Shown one piece after another: positions 1 through 10,000 of a DNA stretch of 64,000 bases. The number at the start of each line of letters is the position of its first letter. Positions within the stretch are counted from its first letter, which is position 1. The DNA is from Pseudonocardia parietis (GTDB lineage Bacteria > Actinomycetota > Actinomycetes > Mycobacteriales > Pseudonocardiaceae), in NCBI RefSeq assembly GCF_017876315.1, contig NZ_JAGINU010000001.1, positions 1,302,001 to 1,366,000 of the forward strand. The letters are read 5' to 3'. The notes under the pieces are model-generated. The model saw only the letters and a list, made by a program, of their open reading frames with translations, was not told where the DNA came from and searched no databases. The translations under genes and the position numbers were made by a program.

Positions 1-266
1 GCGACGATCTCGGACTCGTCGTCGCGGGCGGTCGCGACGATCACCGGCACGGTGCTGGCACCGCGCAGCATCCGCAGCATGGTGGTGCCGTCCATGTCCG
101 GCAGGCCGAGGTCGAGCACGACCAGGTCCGGGCGCTTCCCGACGGCCGCCTCGAGGCCGGTCATCGCGGTCGGGGCGGAGTCGACGGCGTGCCCCCGCTC
201 ACCGAGGCCGCGGATCAGCGCGCCGCGGATGGCGGGGTCGTCCTCGACGATCAGGATCTGGGCCAC
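1..266 (-). CDS. Response regulator, OmpR-type receiver domain (partial, N-terminus)
   Basis: The gene runs off the left edge; about 88 N-terminal residues are present. They begin VAQILIVEDDPAIRGAL and contain the acidic pair at the start of a receiver domain and the phospho-acceptor Asp in VVLDLGLPDMDG. The DxGLPxMDG form is typical of OmpR/PhoB-type regulators, but the output domain is outside the window. The GTG start at 266 fits the frame; a nearby ATG at 271 is in another frame. The stop codon of the AlbA_2 gene lies one base upstream (270-268), so the two genes are probably co-transcribed and translationally coupled. Confidence 0.8.
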   Translation of the reverse strand, partial: MAQILIVEDDPAIRGALIRGLGERGHAVDSAPTAMTGLEAAVGKRPDLVVLDLGLPDMDGTTMLRMLRGASTVPVIVATARDDESEIV

Positions 267-267
267 G

Positions 268-1776
268 TCATGTCGCCTCTCCGCCGATTCCACCGACCGG
301 CTCACACCAGACATAGGAGCGTCGTGGGCTGGTGGGGGTGCCTTCGGCCCGCACCCGGCCCTCGTCGACGAGTTTGCGGACCGCGGCGAGTACCGCCGGT
401 CGGGAGCGATCGACCTGCGCGGCGAGCTCGGCGGCGGTCGACCTGCCCTGGCGCTGCAACAGGGTCGTCACGGCGTCGTAGGTGCTGCCGTGCACCTCGG
501 CCGGCCGTCCCCGGGGCACGGAGTCGAACAGCTCGGAGCGGGCGAACCGCACCTCGAACCGACCCGGGTGATTGCGGAACGTGGGTTGCGGCAGCCCGGA
601 CCGGAGCAGGTCGCGGATCATGGCGGGAATCCCCGACGCGCGGTTCTCCGCCACCACACGGTCGCTGCGTGGCAGATAGGTGTCCGACAGCAGTTGGGCG
701 AGGTAGCCGTTGCGGGACGAGGACACTCTCTCCTCGCCCAGGTCGGCCACGGTCACCGGGCCGAAGATTCCTCCGGGACTGGTCACTCCCAGATGATCGG
801 GATGGAGTTCGACGGTGATCTGGGTGCCCCGGCTGACCGGGCTGTAGTCGCGGTGCAGCACGGCGTTGACGACGGCCTCCCGCACCGCCTCGAGCGGATA
901 GTCCGGGGCGTCCAACCGTCCGGACTCTCCGACGAAGCCTCGTGCCGCGATGTTCCGGCGGACCGCCGCGACGCATTCGGCGACCTGTTCGGGGATCGGA
1001 CCCCGGAACTGCTGGTTGTCGAGGAAGCGCGGTTGCTCCCTCGTCCCGGGGCCGGCCTCATGGACGATGAGAGTGATCATCAACTGCGGGTACCACTCCT
1101 GTGGGAACGGCCCGAGCGCAAGCATGCCGCCGAGGGACGGGACCGGGCGGCCGTCGTCGTCGGGTACGAGAACGCGCAGCCGCCGCAGGGCGGACTCGTC
1201 GTCGACGTCACGTAGCGATCGGCTCGTGCCGCGTGCCCGTTCGAGCATCCGGCGGGTGGCGTGGGTGTCCAGATCGTCGATCCCGGCGCCGGCCACCGGT
1301 TCGGCATCGTAGGTGGGCTGGCCGCGGTTGGCGATCGTCAATCCGATCTCGGCCTGCGTCATCCGCCGGTCACCGTCCCCCGCTCGGACGTACGAGCCGT
1401 TCGCGATCCCGCGGGAGCGGACATAGCAGGGCTTCTGGTCCGAGGGGAGCGGCGAGATCTCGGCCGAGACGACGACCCGGCCGTCGATCTCGATGAGATC
1501 GGTCGTCGGGCGAACCGGCGGCTCGAGCTGGTCGCTCAGTGCGGACACCAGATCGTCGCGCAGCTTGACGGGGTTGGCCATCGCGACGGCCTGGAAGTCG
1601 TCGTTCTCGTCGACGCCCAGCAGGACGACACCGCCGTTGGTGTTGGCGAACGCCGACGCGGTCTCGACGGTCGTGCGCGGCAGGCCACCGCGGGAGGCCT
1701 TCGCCTCGACACCGCTGGGCTCGCCGCCGAGCCGACGGAGATCGGCGAGCAACTGGCGTAGGTCGTCCGGTTCCAC
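268..1776 (-). CDS. AlbA_2/Schlafen-type ATP-binding putative transcriptional regulator
   Basis: 502 residues from the GTG at 1776, which has AAAGG just upstream; TTG at 1779 is an alternative start. The N-terminal AlbA_2 domain (about residues 20-140) shows GVEAKAS and FANTNGGVVLLGVDEN. The middle has a GHKL-like segment with REAVVNAVLHRDY, the Asn-containing helix of HATPase_c_4 proteins. The C-terminus (about 435-495) is a winged helix with STAAELAAQVDRSRPAVLAA. Such proteins are usually annotated as ATP-binding or putative DNA-binding regulators; few have known ligands. The upstream region carries an array of CTTTCAGGT half-sites that may be its own operator. It sits one base before the response-regulator gene, suggesting a regulatory operon. 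Confidence 0.85.
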   Translation of the reverse strand: MEPDDLRQLLADLRRLGGEPSGVEAKASRGGLPRTTVETASAFANTNGGVVLLGVDENDDFQAVAMANPVKLRDDLVSALSDQLEPPVRPTTDLIEIDGRVVVSAEISPLPSDQKPCYVRSRGIANGSYVRAGDGDRRMTQAEIGLTIANRGQPTYDAEPVAGAGIDDLDTHATRRMLERARGTSRSLRDVDDESALRRLRVLVPDDDGRPVPSLGGMLALGPFPQEWYPQLMITLIVHEAGPGTREQPRFLDNQQFRGPIPEQVAECVAAVRRNIAARGFVGESGRLDAPDYPLEAVREAVVNAVLHRDYSPVSRGTQITVELHPDHLGVTSPGGIFGPVTVADLGEERVSSSRNGYLAQLLSDTYLPRSDRVVAENRASGIPAMIRDLLRSGLPQPTFRNHPGRFEVRFARSELFDSVPRGRPAEVHGSTYDAVTTLLQRQGRSTAAELAAQVDRSRPAVLAAVRKLVDEGRVRAEGTPTSPRRSYVWCEPVGGIGGEAT

Positions 1777-1783
1777 CAAGCAC

Positions 1784-1831
1784 CTTTCAGGTTTCAGGTC
1801 TTCTTTCAAGTTACCTGAAAGGCTTTCAGGT
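1784..1831 (-). promoter_or_regulatory. Operator-like array of CTTTCAGGT half-sites
   Basis: A 19-bp dyad, CTTTCAAGTTACCTGAAAG, lies at 1803-1821. Further copies of the half-site CTTTCAGGT are at 1784-1792 and 1823-1831, with a shortened copy at 1792-1799. The block is A+T-rich against its surroundings and ends 8 bases before the GTG of the AlbA_2-type regulator. This is seen directly. Autoregulation is inferred from the winged helix of the adjacent protein. Confidence 0.6.
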
Positions 1832-1941
1832 CCGCTCAGTACCCACGTTATGCGGGCAGCCGCTGCGGGTGACAGCGATCTCGGACTCTCTTCGGTGTCC
1901 TTTAGGAATGCGTTAACCGAGCCCCGGGGCATCCTGGGGGC

Positions 1942-2448
1942 GTGAACGGACCGAGCAGGCGCACCACCCGCACCGGGCTCCTCGCCGGCCTCTGGATCGC
2001 CGCCGCGGCGGGTGCCCTGCTGCTGGGGCTGACCGCGGTCGGCCAGATCGGCAGCGGGCTGGCCGGCGGTGACCCCGTGCCGCCGCTGGCGGCCGAGGAG
2101 GTCGAGGCATCGCTCGCCCGGCACGCCGCGTCGGCGCCCGCCCAGCCCACGACACCGCAGCCCCCGGCACCGCAGCCGGCGCCCCCCGCGTCACCGGCGC
2201 CGCAGGAGACGCCGCCCGGTGTCGTGCCGGCCGGGACGGCCGGGACGATCCTCGCCCGCTGCGAGGGCGACACACCGCGGGTGGTGTCGGTGAACCCGGC
2301 GCAGGGCTTCGAGCGTGAGGACGGCGACGACCTCGCCCCGGGCCAGGTGGAGCTCGACGGCGACGACCTCGACGTCCGCGTCACGCTGAGCTGCGCGAAC
2401 GGGGTGCCGTCCGGTCAGGTCGCGAACGTGGGCGGCGACGACGACTGA
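1942..2448 (+). CDS. Proline-rich membrane-anchored protein of unknown function
   Basis: 168 residues from GTG 1942, preceded by a G-rich ribosome-binding stretch. One transmembrane segment lies at residues 12-36 (LLAGLWIAAAAGALLLGL). A proline/alanine-rich extracytoplasmic linker covers about 65-95. A C-terminal domain with two cysteines (ARCEGD and LSCANG) could form a disulfide. It is transcribed away from the AlbA_2/response-regulator operon, with a 165-bp gap. No family was recognised; topology suggests a secreted or cell-wall-facing domain. Confidence 0.7.
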   Translation: MNGPSRRTTRTGLLAGLWIAAAAGALLLGLTAVGQIGSGLAGGDPVPPLAAEEVEASLARHAASAPAQPTTPQPPAPQPAPPASPAPQETPPGVVPAGTAGTILARCEGDTPRVVSVNPAQGFEREDGDDLAPGQVELDGDDLDVRVTLSCANGVPSGQVANVGGDDD

Positions 2449-2453
2449 ACCGG

Positions 2454-3521
2454 CTACCCGTGCCGGCTGCGTTCGTGGAAGAAGTCCTCGACCACCGCGA
2501 GCTCGCCCGCGCGGGTGATCTCGTCGTAGACGTACCGGCCGACGGCGAGGTCGAGCACCCCCAGCCCGAACGGCGAGAACACCACGGTCCGGTCGGCAGG
2601 CACGGTGATCCGCCCGGCCATGACGTCGTCCAGCGTGCCGTCCAGGAAGTCCCGGTTGCCGGTCAGCTGCTCGACCAGGTGCGGTGACGTGTCGGCCTTG
2701 AGACAGTGCTCGACGTCGTCGACGACGTTCGCGGCGGACAGCAGGATCTCCGGCGCGAGGTCGCGCAGCGACACGTTGAGCACCAGCGGGGCGTGGGAGA
2801 ACCAGCCGGGATCGTGCAGGTACGGCCGCGCCGCGACGGTGGCGAGGACGATCAGGTCGCTCGCGCGGACCAGCGACTCGGCATCCTCGTGCACGGTGAC
2901 CCGCCCGCTCGCCCCCGACCGTTCCAGGTAGTCACGGAAGCCGTGCGCGCTGCCCGCGGCCAGGTCGTGCACCCCGACCTCGTCGAACGTCCAGCCGGTC
3001 CCGGCCAGGAACGTGTGGATGTAGCGGGCGATCAGCCCGGTGCCGACGAACCCGACGCGGGCCGGCCGCGCCCGGTTGCGGGAGAGCCGGTCCGCGGCCA
3101 GCGCCGCCGACGCCGCGGTCCGCGAGGCGCTGATGATCGAGCTCTCCAGCACCGCGAACGGATAGCCGGTCACGGGGTCGTTGAGGATCAGCACGGCCGA
3201 CGCCCTCGGCAGCCCGGACGCGACGTTGTCCGGGAAGCTGGAGATCCACTTCAGCCCGTCGGTCCGGGCCGGGCCGCCGATCGAGGCGGGCAGCGCGATG
3301 ATCCGCGAGCGGGGCCGGTCCGGGAACCGCAGGAAGTACGACGGCGGGTTCACCGAGTCCCCGGCCCCGTGCAGCCGGTAGGTGGCCGCCACCAGGTCGA
3401 CGATCTCGGACTCCCGCCCCTGCAGCACCCGTCGCACCTGCCCACCGGGGACGACCGCGAACGGCGGCGGGGCGAGCGCGCCGGCCGGCCCGGACGTGAC
3501 GGACTCCTGCACCCCGGTCAT
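2454..3521 (-). CDS. sbnB: SbnB-like N-(1-amino-1-carboxyethyl)-glutamate dehydrogenase (2,3-diaminopropionate synthesis)
   Basis: 355 residues of the ornithine cyclodeaminase/mu-crystallin fold. The Rossmann motif RVGFVGTGLIARYIHTFL lies near residue 155. SbnB-typical stretches include NPPSYFLRFPDRP and LKWISSFPDN. In staphyloferrin B synthesis SbnB oxidatively cleaves the intermediate made by SbnA, giving L-2,3-diaminopropionate and 2-oxoglutarate. The start ATG at 3521 overlaps the stop of the upstream oxygenase gene by four bases (ATGA), so it is coupled in an operon with the oxygenase and synthetases. The partner sbnA is at 11703 on the opposite strand. The pair marks the cluster as making or using diaminopropionate. 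Confidence 0.88.
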   Translation of the reverse strand: MTGVQESVTSGPAGALAPPPFAVVPGGQVRRVLQGRESEIVDLVAATYRLHGAGDSVNPPSYFLRFPDRPRSRIIALPASIGGPARTDGLKWISSFPDNVASGLPRASAVLILNDPVTGYPFAVLESSIISASRTAASAALAADRLSRNRARPARVGFVGTGLIARYIHTFLAGTGWTFDEVGVHDLAAGSAHGFRDYLERSGASGRVTVHEDAESLVRASDLIVLATVAARPYLHDPGWFSHAPLVLNVSLRDLAPEILLSAANVVDDVEHCLKADTSPHLVEQLTGNRDFLDGTLDDVMAGRITVPADRTVVFSPFGLGVLDLAVGRYVYDEITRAGELAVVEDFFHERSRHG

Positions 3522-4495
3522 CGCAGGTCACCGGCCCGCATCGGGTCGCCCAGCCCGACCAGGACCTCGCGCGGCCCGTCGTAGGGGTCGCGGCCGTGCG
3601 CGGTGCGGATGTTGTCGACGAGCAGCAGGTCACCGGCCTGCCAGGGCTCGCGCATCGTGTACCGCTCGTAGGTCGTGGTGAGCAGGTCGACGACCTCGCG
3701 GTCGATCGGGTCGCCGTTGCCGAACCGGGTGGTGAACGGCAGCCCGTCCGGGCCGTAGACGTCGAGCAGGTACTCCCGGACCTCGGGTTCCATGGTCCAC
3801 TCGTTCAGGAAGGCGATCTGGTTGAACCAGCAGCGCCGGCCGGTGACCGGGTGCGTCACCACGGCGCGGCGGTGCTGCCGGGTCCACAGGCCGCCGCCGG
3901 GCTGCCACGCGAACTCGATCGCATTCGCCCGGCAGTAAGCCTCGACGGCGGCCGGGTCGTCCGTACCGAACGAGTCGGCGACCGACGCCCCGATCTCGGC
4001 GTTGTAGCTGCGGACCAGCTGCCAGCCCTCCCGCTCGAACCGGTCCACCAGCCCGGGCGGCAGCGCCTCCAGCACGCCCGACGAGTCGGCGATCCCGGTC
4101 GTCCCGCCAGTGGCCGGGGCGACGAGGCAGGCGAAGAGCATCAGGCCGGGGAACTCGCTCGCGTAGCTCAGTTCGTGGTGCATGCACATCTGCTGGGCCG
4201 CAGGCCAGGCCGAGGCCGAGTAGACGCCGTCGGCGTAGACCGAGCGGGCGGCGAAGGCCTCGCGCTCGGTCATCAGGCCGTGGGCCAGGCCGCGGAAGAC
4301 ACCCTCGACGTCGGCCGGGGCGCCGAGCCCGAAGCCGCGGACCAGCACAGCGCCGTGCTCGGTGACCAGGCCGCGCAGGGCCGCGCGGAACTCGTCCCAG
4401 GCCATCCCGCGCACGGCGTCGGCCGGGAGCAGGGGCGGGCGGCCCGGGTGGAACTCGAGCTCGAGCCGAGCGGAGGGAACGGAGGGCGTGGACAT
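3518..4495 (-). CDS. TauD/TfdA-family Fe(II)/2-oxoglutarate oxygenase, SyrP-like
   Basis: 325 residues from ATG 4495, which has AAGGAG eight bases upstream; in-frame sequence extends further upstream but lacks such a site. The facial triad is visible as HxE in MHHELSYA (about residues 109-112) and a distal His in RTAHGRDPY. These proteins hydroxylate amino acids, often while tethered to a carrier protein; SyrP, for example, hydroxylates carrier-bound aspartate. Its place between the adenylation-carrier gene and sbnB suggests it hydroxylates diaminopropionate or another loaded residue. The exact substrate cannot be read from sequence. Confidence 0.85.
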   Translation of the reverse strand: MSTPSVPSARLELEFHPGRPPLLPADAVRGMAWDEFRAALRGLVTEHGAVLVRGFGLGAPADVEGVFRGLAHGLMTEREAFAARSVYADGVYSASAWPAAQQMCMHHELSYASEFPGLMLFACLVAPATGGTTGIADSSGVLEALPPGLVDRFEREGWQLVRSYNAEIGASVADSFGTDDPAAVEAYCRANAIEFAWQPGGGLWTRQHRRAVVTHPVTGRRCWFNQIAFLNEWTMEPEVREYLLDVYGPDGLPFTTRFGNGDPIDREVVDLLTTTYERYTMREPWQAGDLLLVDNIRTAHGRDPYDGPREVLVGLGDPMRAGDLR

Positions 4496-4534
4496 CGGAT
4501 TCTCCTTCTGGAGTGACTGCGCGGGCACGCGGGC

Positions 4535-6955
4535 TCAGTGCGGTGAGGTGTGGCCGGTGGCGAGCCCGGGCGCCTCCACCCGGCCGTCGACGACGGCGGC
4601 GAGATCGGCCAGGACGGGGTGGCGGGTGACGTCGGCGAGCGACACCACGCGGTCCAGCCCGACCACCACCTTGACCGCGGACAGCGACGTGCCGCCCAGG
4701 TCGAAGAAGTGGTCCCGGCGGTCGATCCGGTCGGCAGGCAGGTCGAGCACCCGGGCGACGACGCCGGCGATCCGTTGCTCGGTCGGGCCGGCGGGCGGTT
4801 CGTGCCCGTCGCCGGGGGCGGCGGACGGCTCGGCACCGAGCTCGGCGGCGAGCACGGTCAGCGCCTTCGTGTCGATCTTGCTGTTCGCGGTGAGCGGCAG
4901 CGCGGCGCGGTGGTGGAACTCCGAGGGCACCATGTAGCCGGGCAGCGACGCAGCCAGCCGCTCGCGCAGCAGGGTGTCCTCGATCGGCTGTGGCGCGGCG
5001 TAGAACGCCACCAGGTGCTTGGCCCCGCCGGCCCGTTCGGTGACGACGACGGCGCCGTCGCGCACGCCGGGCACCCGGGCGAGAGTGTTCTCGATCTCGC
5101 CGATCTCGATCCGGAAGCCGCGGATCTTGACCTGGGTGTCGCGGCGGCCGAGGAACTCCAGGGTGCCGTCGGGCAGCCAGCGGCCGTGGTCGCCGCTGCG
5201 GTAGAGACGCCGGTCCGGCCGGTACGGGTCGGTGGTGAACGCCTGCCGGGTGCGTTCCGGGTCGCCGATGTAGCCGCGCCCCACACAGACCCCGGAGCAG
5301 ACGATCTCGCCCGGGGCGCCGAGCGGGACCGGCACCAGGTCGCCGTCGACGACGCGCACGGCGGTGTTGCGGACCGGCCGCCCGAGCGGGACCCGGCCGT
5401 GATCGGGCATCCGGTCGAGCACGGCGTGGGTGAAGTCGTCCGAGGTCTCGGTCAGGCCGTAGGCGTTGGCCAGCCGCACGCCCGGCCGGGCGGCGAAGAA
5501 GCGCGCCGCGAGGTCGGCCTTGAGCGCCTCGCCGGTCGTCGACACGGTGTGCAGGTCCGGCAGGTCGCGTGGGTGCGTGTCCAGGTAGGACAGCACGACC
5601 TCCAGGTAGGACGGCACCACCTGGACCACGTTCACCCGGGCCCCGGCGAGCCGGTCGACGTAGCGGGCGACGTCGAGGATCAGGTCCTGCTCGACCAGTA
5701 CCGTCCGCCCGCCGACCAGCAGCGGCGCCACCAGCTGCCACAGCGAGATGTCGAAGCACTGCGGCGCGGTCTGGGCGACCGCCTGCCCCTCGGCGATCCC
5801 GAAGTCCTCGATCTTGGCGAGCAGGTGGTTGAGCATCCCGGCGTGCTCGCACATCGCCCCCTTGGGCACGCCGGTCGAACCGGAGGTGAAGTAGAGATAG
5901 GCGAGCCGGTCCGGCCCGATCTCGAGGCCGAGGTCGTCGCCGGGCAGCGCCTCGAGAGCGGGGTCGTCGACGCGCACGGTGCCGACCCCGGGCAGCGACG
6001 CCAGCGCCCGGTCCAGGTTCGGAGTGCTCGCCGGCTCGGTCAGCGCCAGCCGGCACCCGGCGCGCGACAGCGTGGTGGCGATCCGCTCGGCCGGGAAGTG
6101 CGGCTCGATCGGCAGGTAGGCGCCGCCCGCCTTGAACACCGCGAGCACCGAGGCCATCCAGTCCAGGTTCCGCTCGGTCACCACGGCGACCGGGCCCTCC
6201 GGCGTCAGCCCGCGGGCCAGCAGGGCCCGGCCCAGCCGGTTGGCACGGGCGTTGAGCTCGCGGTAGGTCCACCGCCGGTCGCCGAGCTCGGCCGCGACCG
6301 CGTCCGGGTGGGCGGTCACCCGGCGCTCGAACAGCTCGTGGAAGCGGACGTCGGGCAGCTCCCGGTCCGGGCCGTCGCGCTCGGTCAGCTGGTGGTGCAG
6401 CTCGTCGTCGGACAGCAGGTGCCGGTCTGCGGGCCCGGCCTGCGGAGCGGCGACCAGCGCGTCGAGCGCGGCGACGTGGTAGCCGCCGATCCGGGCGGCA
6501 CAGGCCTGATCGATCACGTCCGTGCGGTAGCGCAGCCGCAGCACCGGGCCGCCGGGACCACGGACGGTCCCCACGGTCAGCACGAGCTCTCCGGTGAGGT
6601 CGGCGGCATCGCCGTGCGGGTCGAGCAGGGTCTCGAACGGCACGTCGGGCGGTTCCTCCGACGGCCGCCCGGTCGCGTCCAGCAGGACCTGCCAGGACCC
6701 GACGGCGGTGTCGATCCGCCGGGGCACCGGGAGCGCGCCGGGTGCCGGGCGGTATCCGGTGACGACCTCCGGTTCGCCGGACAGCACGGCGAGCACCCGG
6801 GCGTGCGCGGCCAGCAGCGCTGTTTCCGGGCGCACCCCACCCGGCAGTTCCGCCGGGAACCAGGACGGCAGCGGCACCTCGTGCACGGCGTTCCCGGGCA
6901 CCGGATCGGTGCTCCAGCGGGGGATCCGGGTCGCGGCCCCGGGCAAGGTGCTCAT
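4535..6955 (-). CDS. Free-standing NRPS adenylation-carrier protein with a vestigial condensation lobe
   Basis: 806 residues from ATG 6955 (GGAGAGGA upstream). An alternative ATG at 7006 overlaps the preceding stop. Residues 1-180 resemble only the C-terminal lobe of a condensation domain and lack HHxxxDG. The adenylation domain (about 200-700) is intact: YFTSGSTGVPKGA (A3, about 355), FDISLWQ (A4, with the amino-group-binding Asp), NAYGLTETSDD (A5), YRSGD (A7), FRIEIGEIE (A8) and NSKIDTKAL with the A10 Lys (about 690). The carrier domain near 725-795 has the 4'-phosphopantetheine Ser in DLGGTSLSA. No thioesterase is present. It probably activates an amino acid for the Pls-like enzyme next door, whose own adenylation domain is degenerate. 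Diaminopropionate is a reasonable but unproved substrate. Confidence 0.88.
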   Translation of the reverse strand: MSTLPGAATRIPRWSTDPVPGNAVHEVPLPSWFPAELPGGVRPETALLAAHARVLAVLSGEPEVVTGYRPAPGALPVPRRIDTAVGSWQVLLDATGRPSEEPPDVPFETLLDPHGDAADLTGELVLTVGTVRGPGGPVLRLRYRTDVIDQACAARIGGYHVAALDALVAAPQAGPADRHLLSDDELHHQLTERDGPDRELPDVRFHELFERRVTAHPDAVAAELGDRRWTYRELNARANRLGRALLARGLTPEGPVAVVTERNLDWMASVLAVFKAGGAYLPIEPHFPAERIATTLSRAGCRLALTEPASTPNLDRALASLPGVGTVRVDDPALEALPGDDLGLEIGPDRLAYLYFTSGSTGVPKGAMCEHAGMLNHLLAKIEDFGIAEGQAVAQTAPQCFDISLWQLVAPLLVGGRTVLVEQDLILDVARYVDRLAGARVNVVQVVPSYLEVVLSYLDTHPRDLPDLHTVSTTGEALKADLAARFFAARPGVRLANAYGLTETSDDFTHAVLDRMPDHGRVPLGRPVRNTAVRVVDGDLVPVPLGAPGEIVCSGVCVGRGYIGDPERTRQAFTTDPYRPDRRLYRSGDHGRWLPDGTLEFLGRRDTQVKIRGFRIEIGEIENTLARVPGVRDGAVVVTERAGGAKHLVAFYAAPQPIEDTLLRERLAASLPGYMVPSEFHHRAALPLTANSKIDTKALTVLAAELGAEPSAAPGDGHEPPAGPTEQRIAGVVARVLDLPADRIDRRDHFFDLGGTSLSAVKVVVGLDRVVSLADVTRHPVLADLAAVVDGRVEAPGLATGHTSPH

Positions 6956-7005
6956 CGGGTCGTCCTCTCCGCGCAGGTGCGGGTGGATGGGTGGGATGGT
7001 GGGCA

Positions 7006-10000
7006 TCAGGCGGCCCGCCCGATCGGCACGGCGGGCGGCGGGGCCGCGACGGCGGCGGGCGCGTACCGGTCGGAGCGGAGCTCACCGGCCGGGTTGCCGC
7101 CCCAGTGCGCCCATGCGGGCACCTCCTCGCCCTTCATGAGGAACGAGTCGGCGGCGAGCACGGCGCCGTCGCCGACGTGCACGCCGTAGTGGACGAACGC
7201 GCCGACCCCGAGCGTGACGCCCGCCCCGAGCACGGTCCGGTCGGACTTGAACGCGCCGTCCTCCTGTGAGTGGCACTGGACGATGCTGCCGGCGTTGAGC
7301 GTGGCGCCGTCGCCGATGGCGGCGAACGAGCGCTCGGTGAGCATGCAGCCGTCGTCGAACACCCGGCGGCCGATCCGGACTCCGAGGCACCGCCACAGCA
7401 CGCACTTGAACGGGGTGCCGTCGAAGAACGCGAAGTACGTCTCGGAGGGGACCTTCCAGGCCCGCTCGTGCCGCCAGAACGTCTCGTCGTAGATCGAGCA
7501 CCCGTCCGGCGCGAGGGCGTGCAGGTGCTCGGTGGCCCGCTCGATCAGCACGTAGAAGGCCACCGTGAACAGCAGCATCGCGGCCGGGACCGGCAGGAAC
7601 GCGACCACGCCGTAGGTGCGGGAGAGGTCCCACGCCGCGGACATCAGCAGCAACGATCCGGTCAGGTGCAGCCAGCGGGTCAGCAGCCGGATCGCGATGC
7701 TGACGGCGTTGTGCCGGTCCTTCGCGGTCAGCCTGCGGCGCAGCTCGTCCGGCGGGAGCTCCAGGCCGGTGTCGCGCTCCACCGAGCGGGGGATCTCGAA
7801 GCTGGGCGAGCCCAGCAGACCGACACCCTCGCGGACCGGCCCGTCGACCGGGATCATCACCTTCGTCGCCAGCAGGCAGTTGTCGCCGGTCCGCCCCCCG
7901 GCCGGATACGCGATGTTGTTGCCGAGGAAGTTCTCGGCACCGATCGACACCGGCGACACCCGGAACGACGAGGCGGAGTAGTCGGCGTTGAGCATCGACA
8001 GCCCGTCCGCGACGACCGTGCCGCGGCCGACCGAGCACAGGTACGGCGTCTCGTGCCGGACGGCCATCCCGAAGTTCGAACCGGTCTGGACGACCGGGGT
8101 GAGGCGGTACCCGACCCAGCGCAGGTAGCCGACGACGAACGAGGAGTCCCCGAACAGCTCGGTGTAGTTCTTCCGGTTCGTGGTGCGGCCGATCACCCGG
8201 TGCGCCCAGTACTGCAGCCCGTAGAGCCGGTACACCCGCTCCGGCCGCACCAGGTACCGGAGCACCCGCGGCACGGTGCCGGTCACCAGCAGCCCGGTCA
8301 GCGTCCCGATGGCGAACAGCACCGCCGAGGCCAGCAGCACCTCGCCGTAGAACGCGATGCTGGTGAACACCGGCGCACCGGTGTCGAGCAGCGCACCGAG
8401 CTGCGGGACGGCGGTGAGCAGCAGACCGGCCGCACCGAGGAACAGCGGGGTGGACACCGCCACCAGGTTCAGCAGCTGGACCGCGGCGAACGCGGCCCGC
8501 CGCACTCCGGAACAGTCCGCCGCCGCGACGGCGCGGTAGCCGGTCTCGGTGGCCTGGGCGGGCGATCCGTGCCAGGACGCTCCCGCGGGTACCGCCTGCC
8601 CGGCGTGCAACGACGACGTGTGACCGAGCTGGGCACCGTCGCCGATCGAGGTGCCGATGTCCAGCACGGTCTTCTCGCCGACGAACACGTCCCGGCCGAG
8701 GGTGACCGGCCCGATCTGGATGATGCCGTCGTGCGCCCGGTAGCCGGACAGGAACGAGTCCTTCCGGACGATCGTGCCGTCGCCGATCGAGATCAGGTCG
8801 GTGCACACCGGCACGTGCTTGGACAGCACGGTGACGCCGCGGCCCACCTTCGCGCCCATCGCACGCAGGTAGAGCACGTAGAGCGGGGACCCGGCGAACA
8901 ACGCCAGCGGGTTGGCCCGGGTCAGCGCCCGGACGATCCAGAACCGCAGGTAGGCCATGCTCCAGACCTGGATCTGCTGCGGCCGCCACCGGCCGACGAG
9001 CACCCACTTGAGAACGATCGGCAGCGTGCACAGGGCCACGAAGCCGGCCGCGGTGAAGGCCACGGCCCGCAGGTAGAGCTCGAGCAGCCCGGATCCGGCC
9101 AGCACCCACTCGAGGCCCGGGTAGAGGATCAGCATCGGGACCGCGGAGTACAGCAGGAAGGCCAGCGCCTGCAGGGTGCCGCACAGTGCGTGGCGTGGGG
9201 TGCCGACCGGCTCGGGCAACGGGACGGGGGCATCGGCCTCCGGAGCCGCCGGGCCGCCGGGCGCGGGCGTGACACCGGCCCCGGCCACGCCGAGCGCGGT
9301 CGCCAGCTCCCGGATCGTGGTGTACCGGTAGACGTCCTTGATCGACACCTGCGGCAGGTCCACCCGCTTGCGCAGCCGTGCGCAGAACCGGGCCATCGAC
9401 ATCGAGTCGGCGCCGAGGTCGTCGAAGAAGTGCTGGTCCGGCCCCACCTCGGTGCCCAGGACCGCCGCCAGCGCCTCGAGCAGGCTCCGTTCGGCCGGGC
9501 TCGACCCGTCGTCGGCGAGTGCCGCCGCGAGCGCGCGCAGCGTCGGGTACCGGTAGACGTCCTTCATCGACACCGGGGGCAGGTCCGCGCGGCCGCGCAG
9601 CTTCGCGCAGAACCGGGCCATCGACATCGAGTCGGCGCCGAGGTCGTCGAAGAAGTGCTGGTCCGGGCCGGCCGGTGCCTCCAGGACGCCGGTCAGGACC
9701 TCGGCCAGGGCCGCGACCGGGCCGGCCGGTGCCGCGCCACCGGCGAGCCCCACGGACCCCGCGGCACCTACGGGCACCGGACCGCCCGGGAGCACCGGCG
9801 CACCTGCCGGCACCGGGACAGCTGTGGGCGCCGGTGCCGGGGCAGCTGCGGGCGCGGGGGCATCCGACCGCCGGGCCGGAGCGGCGGTCGGAGCCGGGGC
9901 GAGCGCCGTGCCGGGCCCGTAGCGGTTCCGGTCCCGGTCCCGGCCGTCGACCGGGCCCAGGTACTCCAGCTCGCCCGCGGCGTTCACCCGGCCCAGGTCA

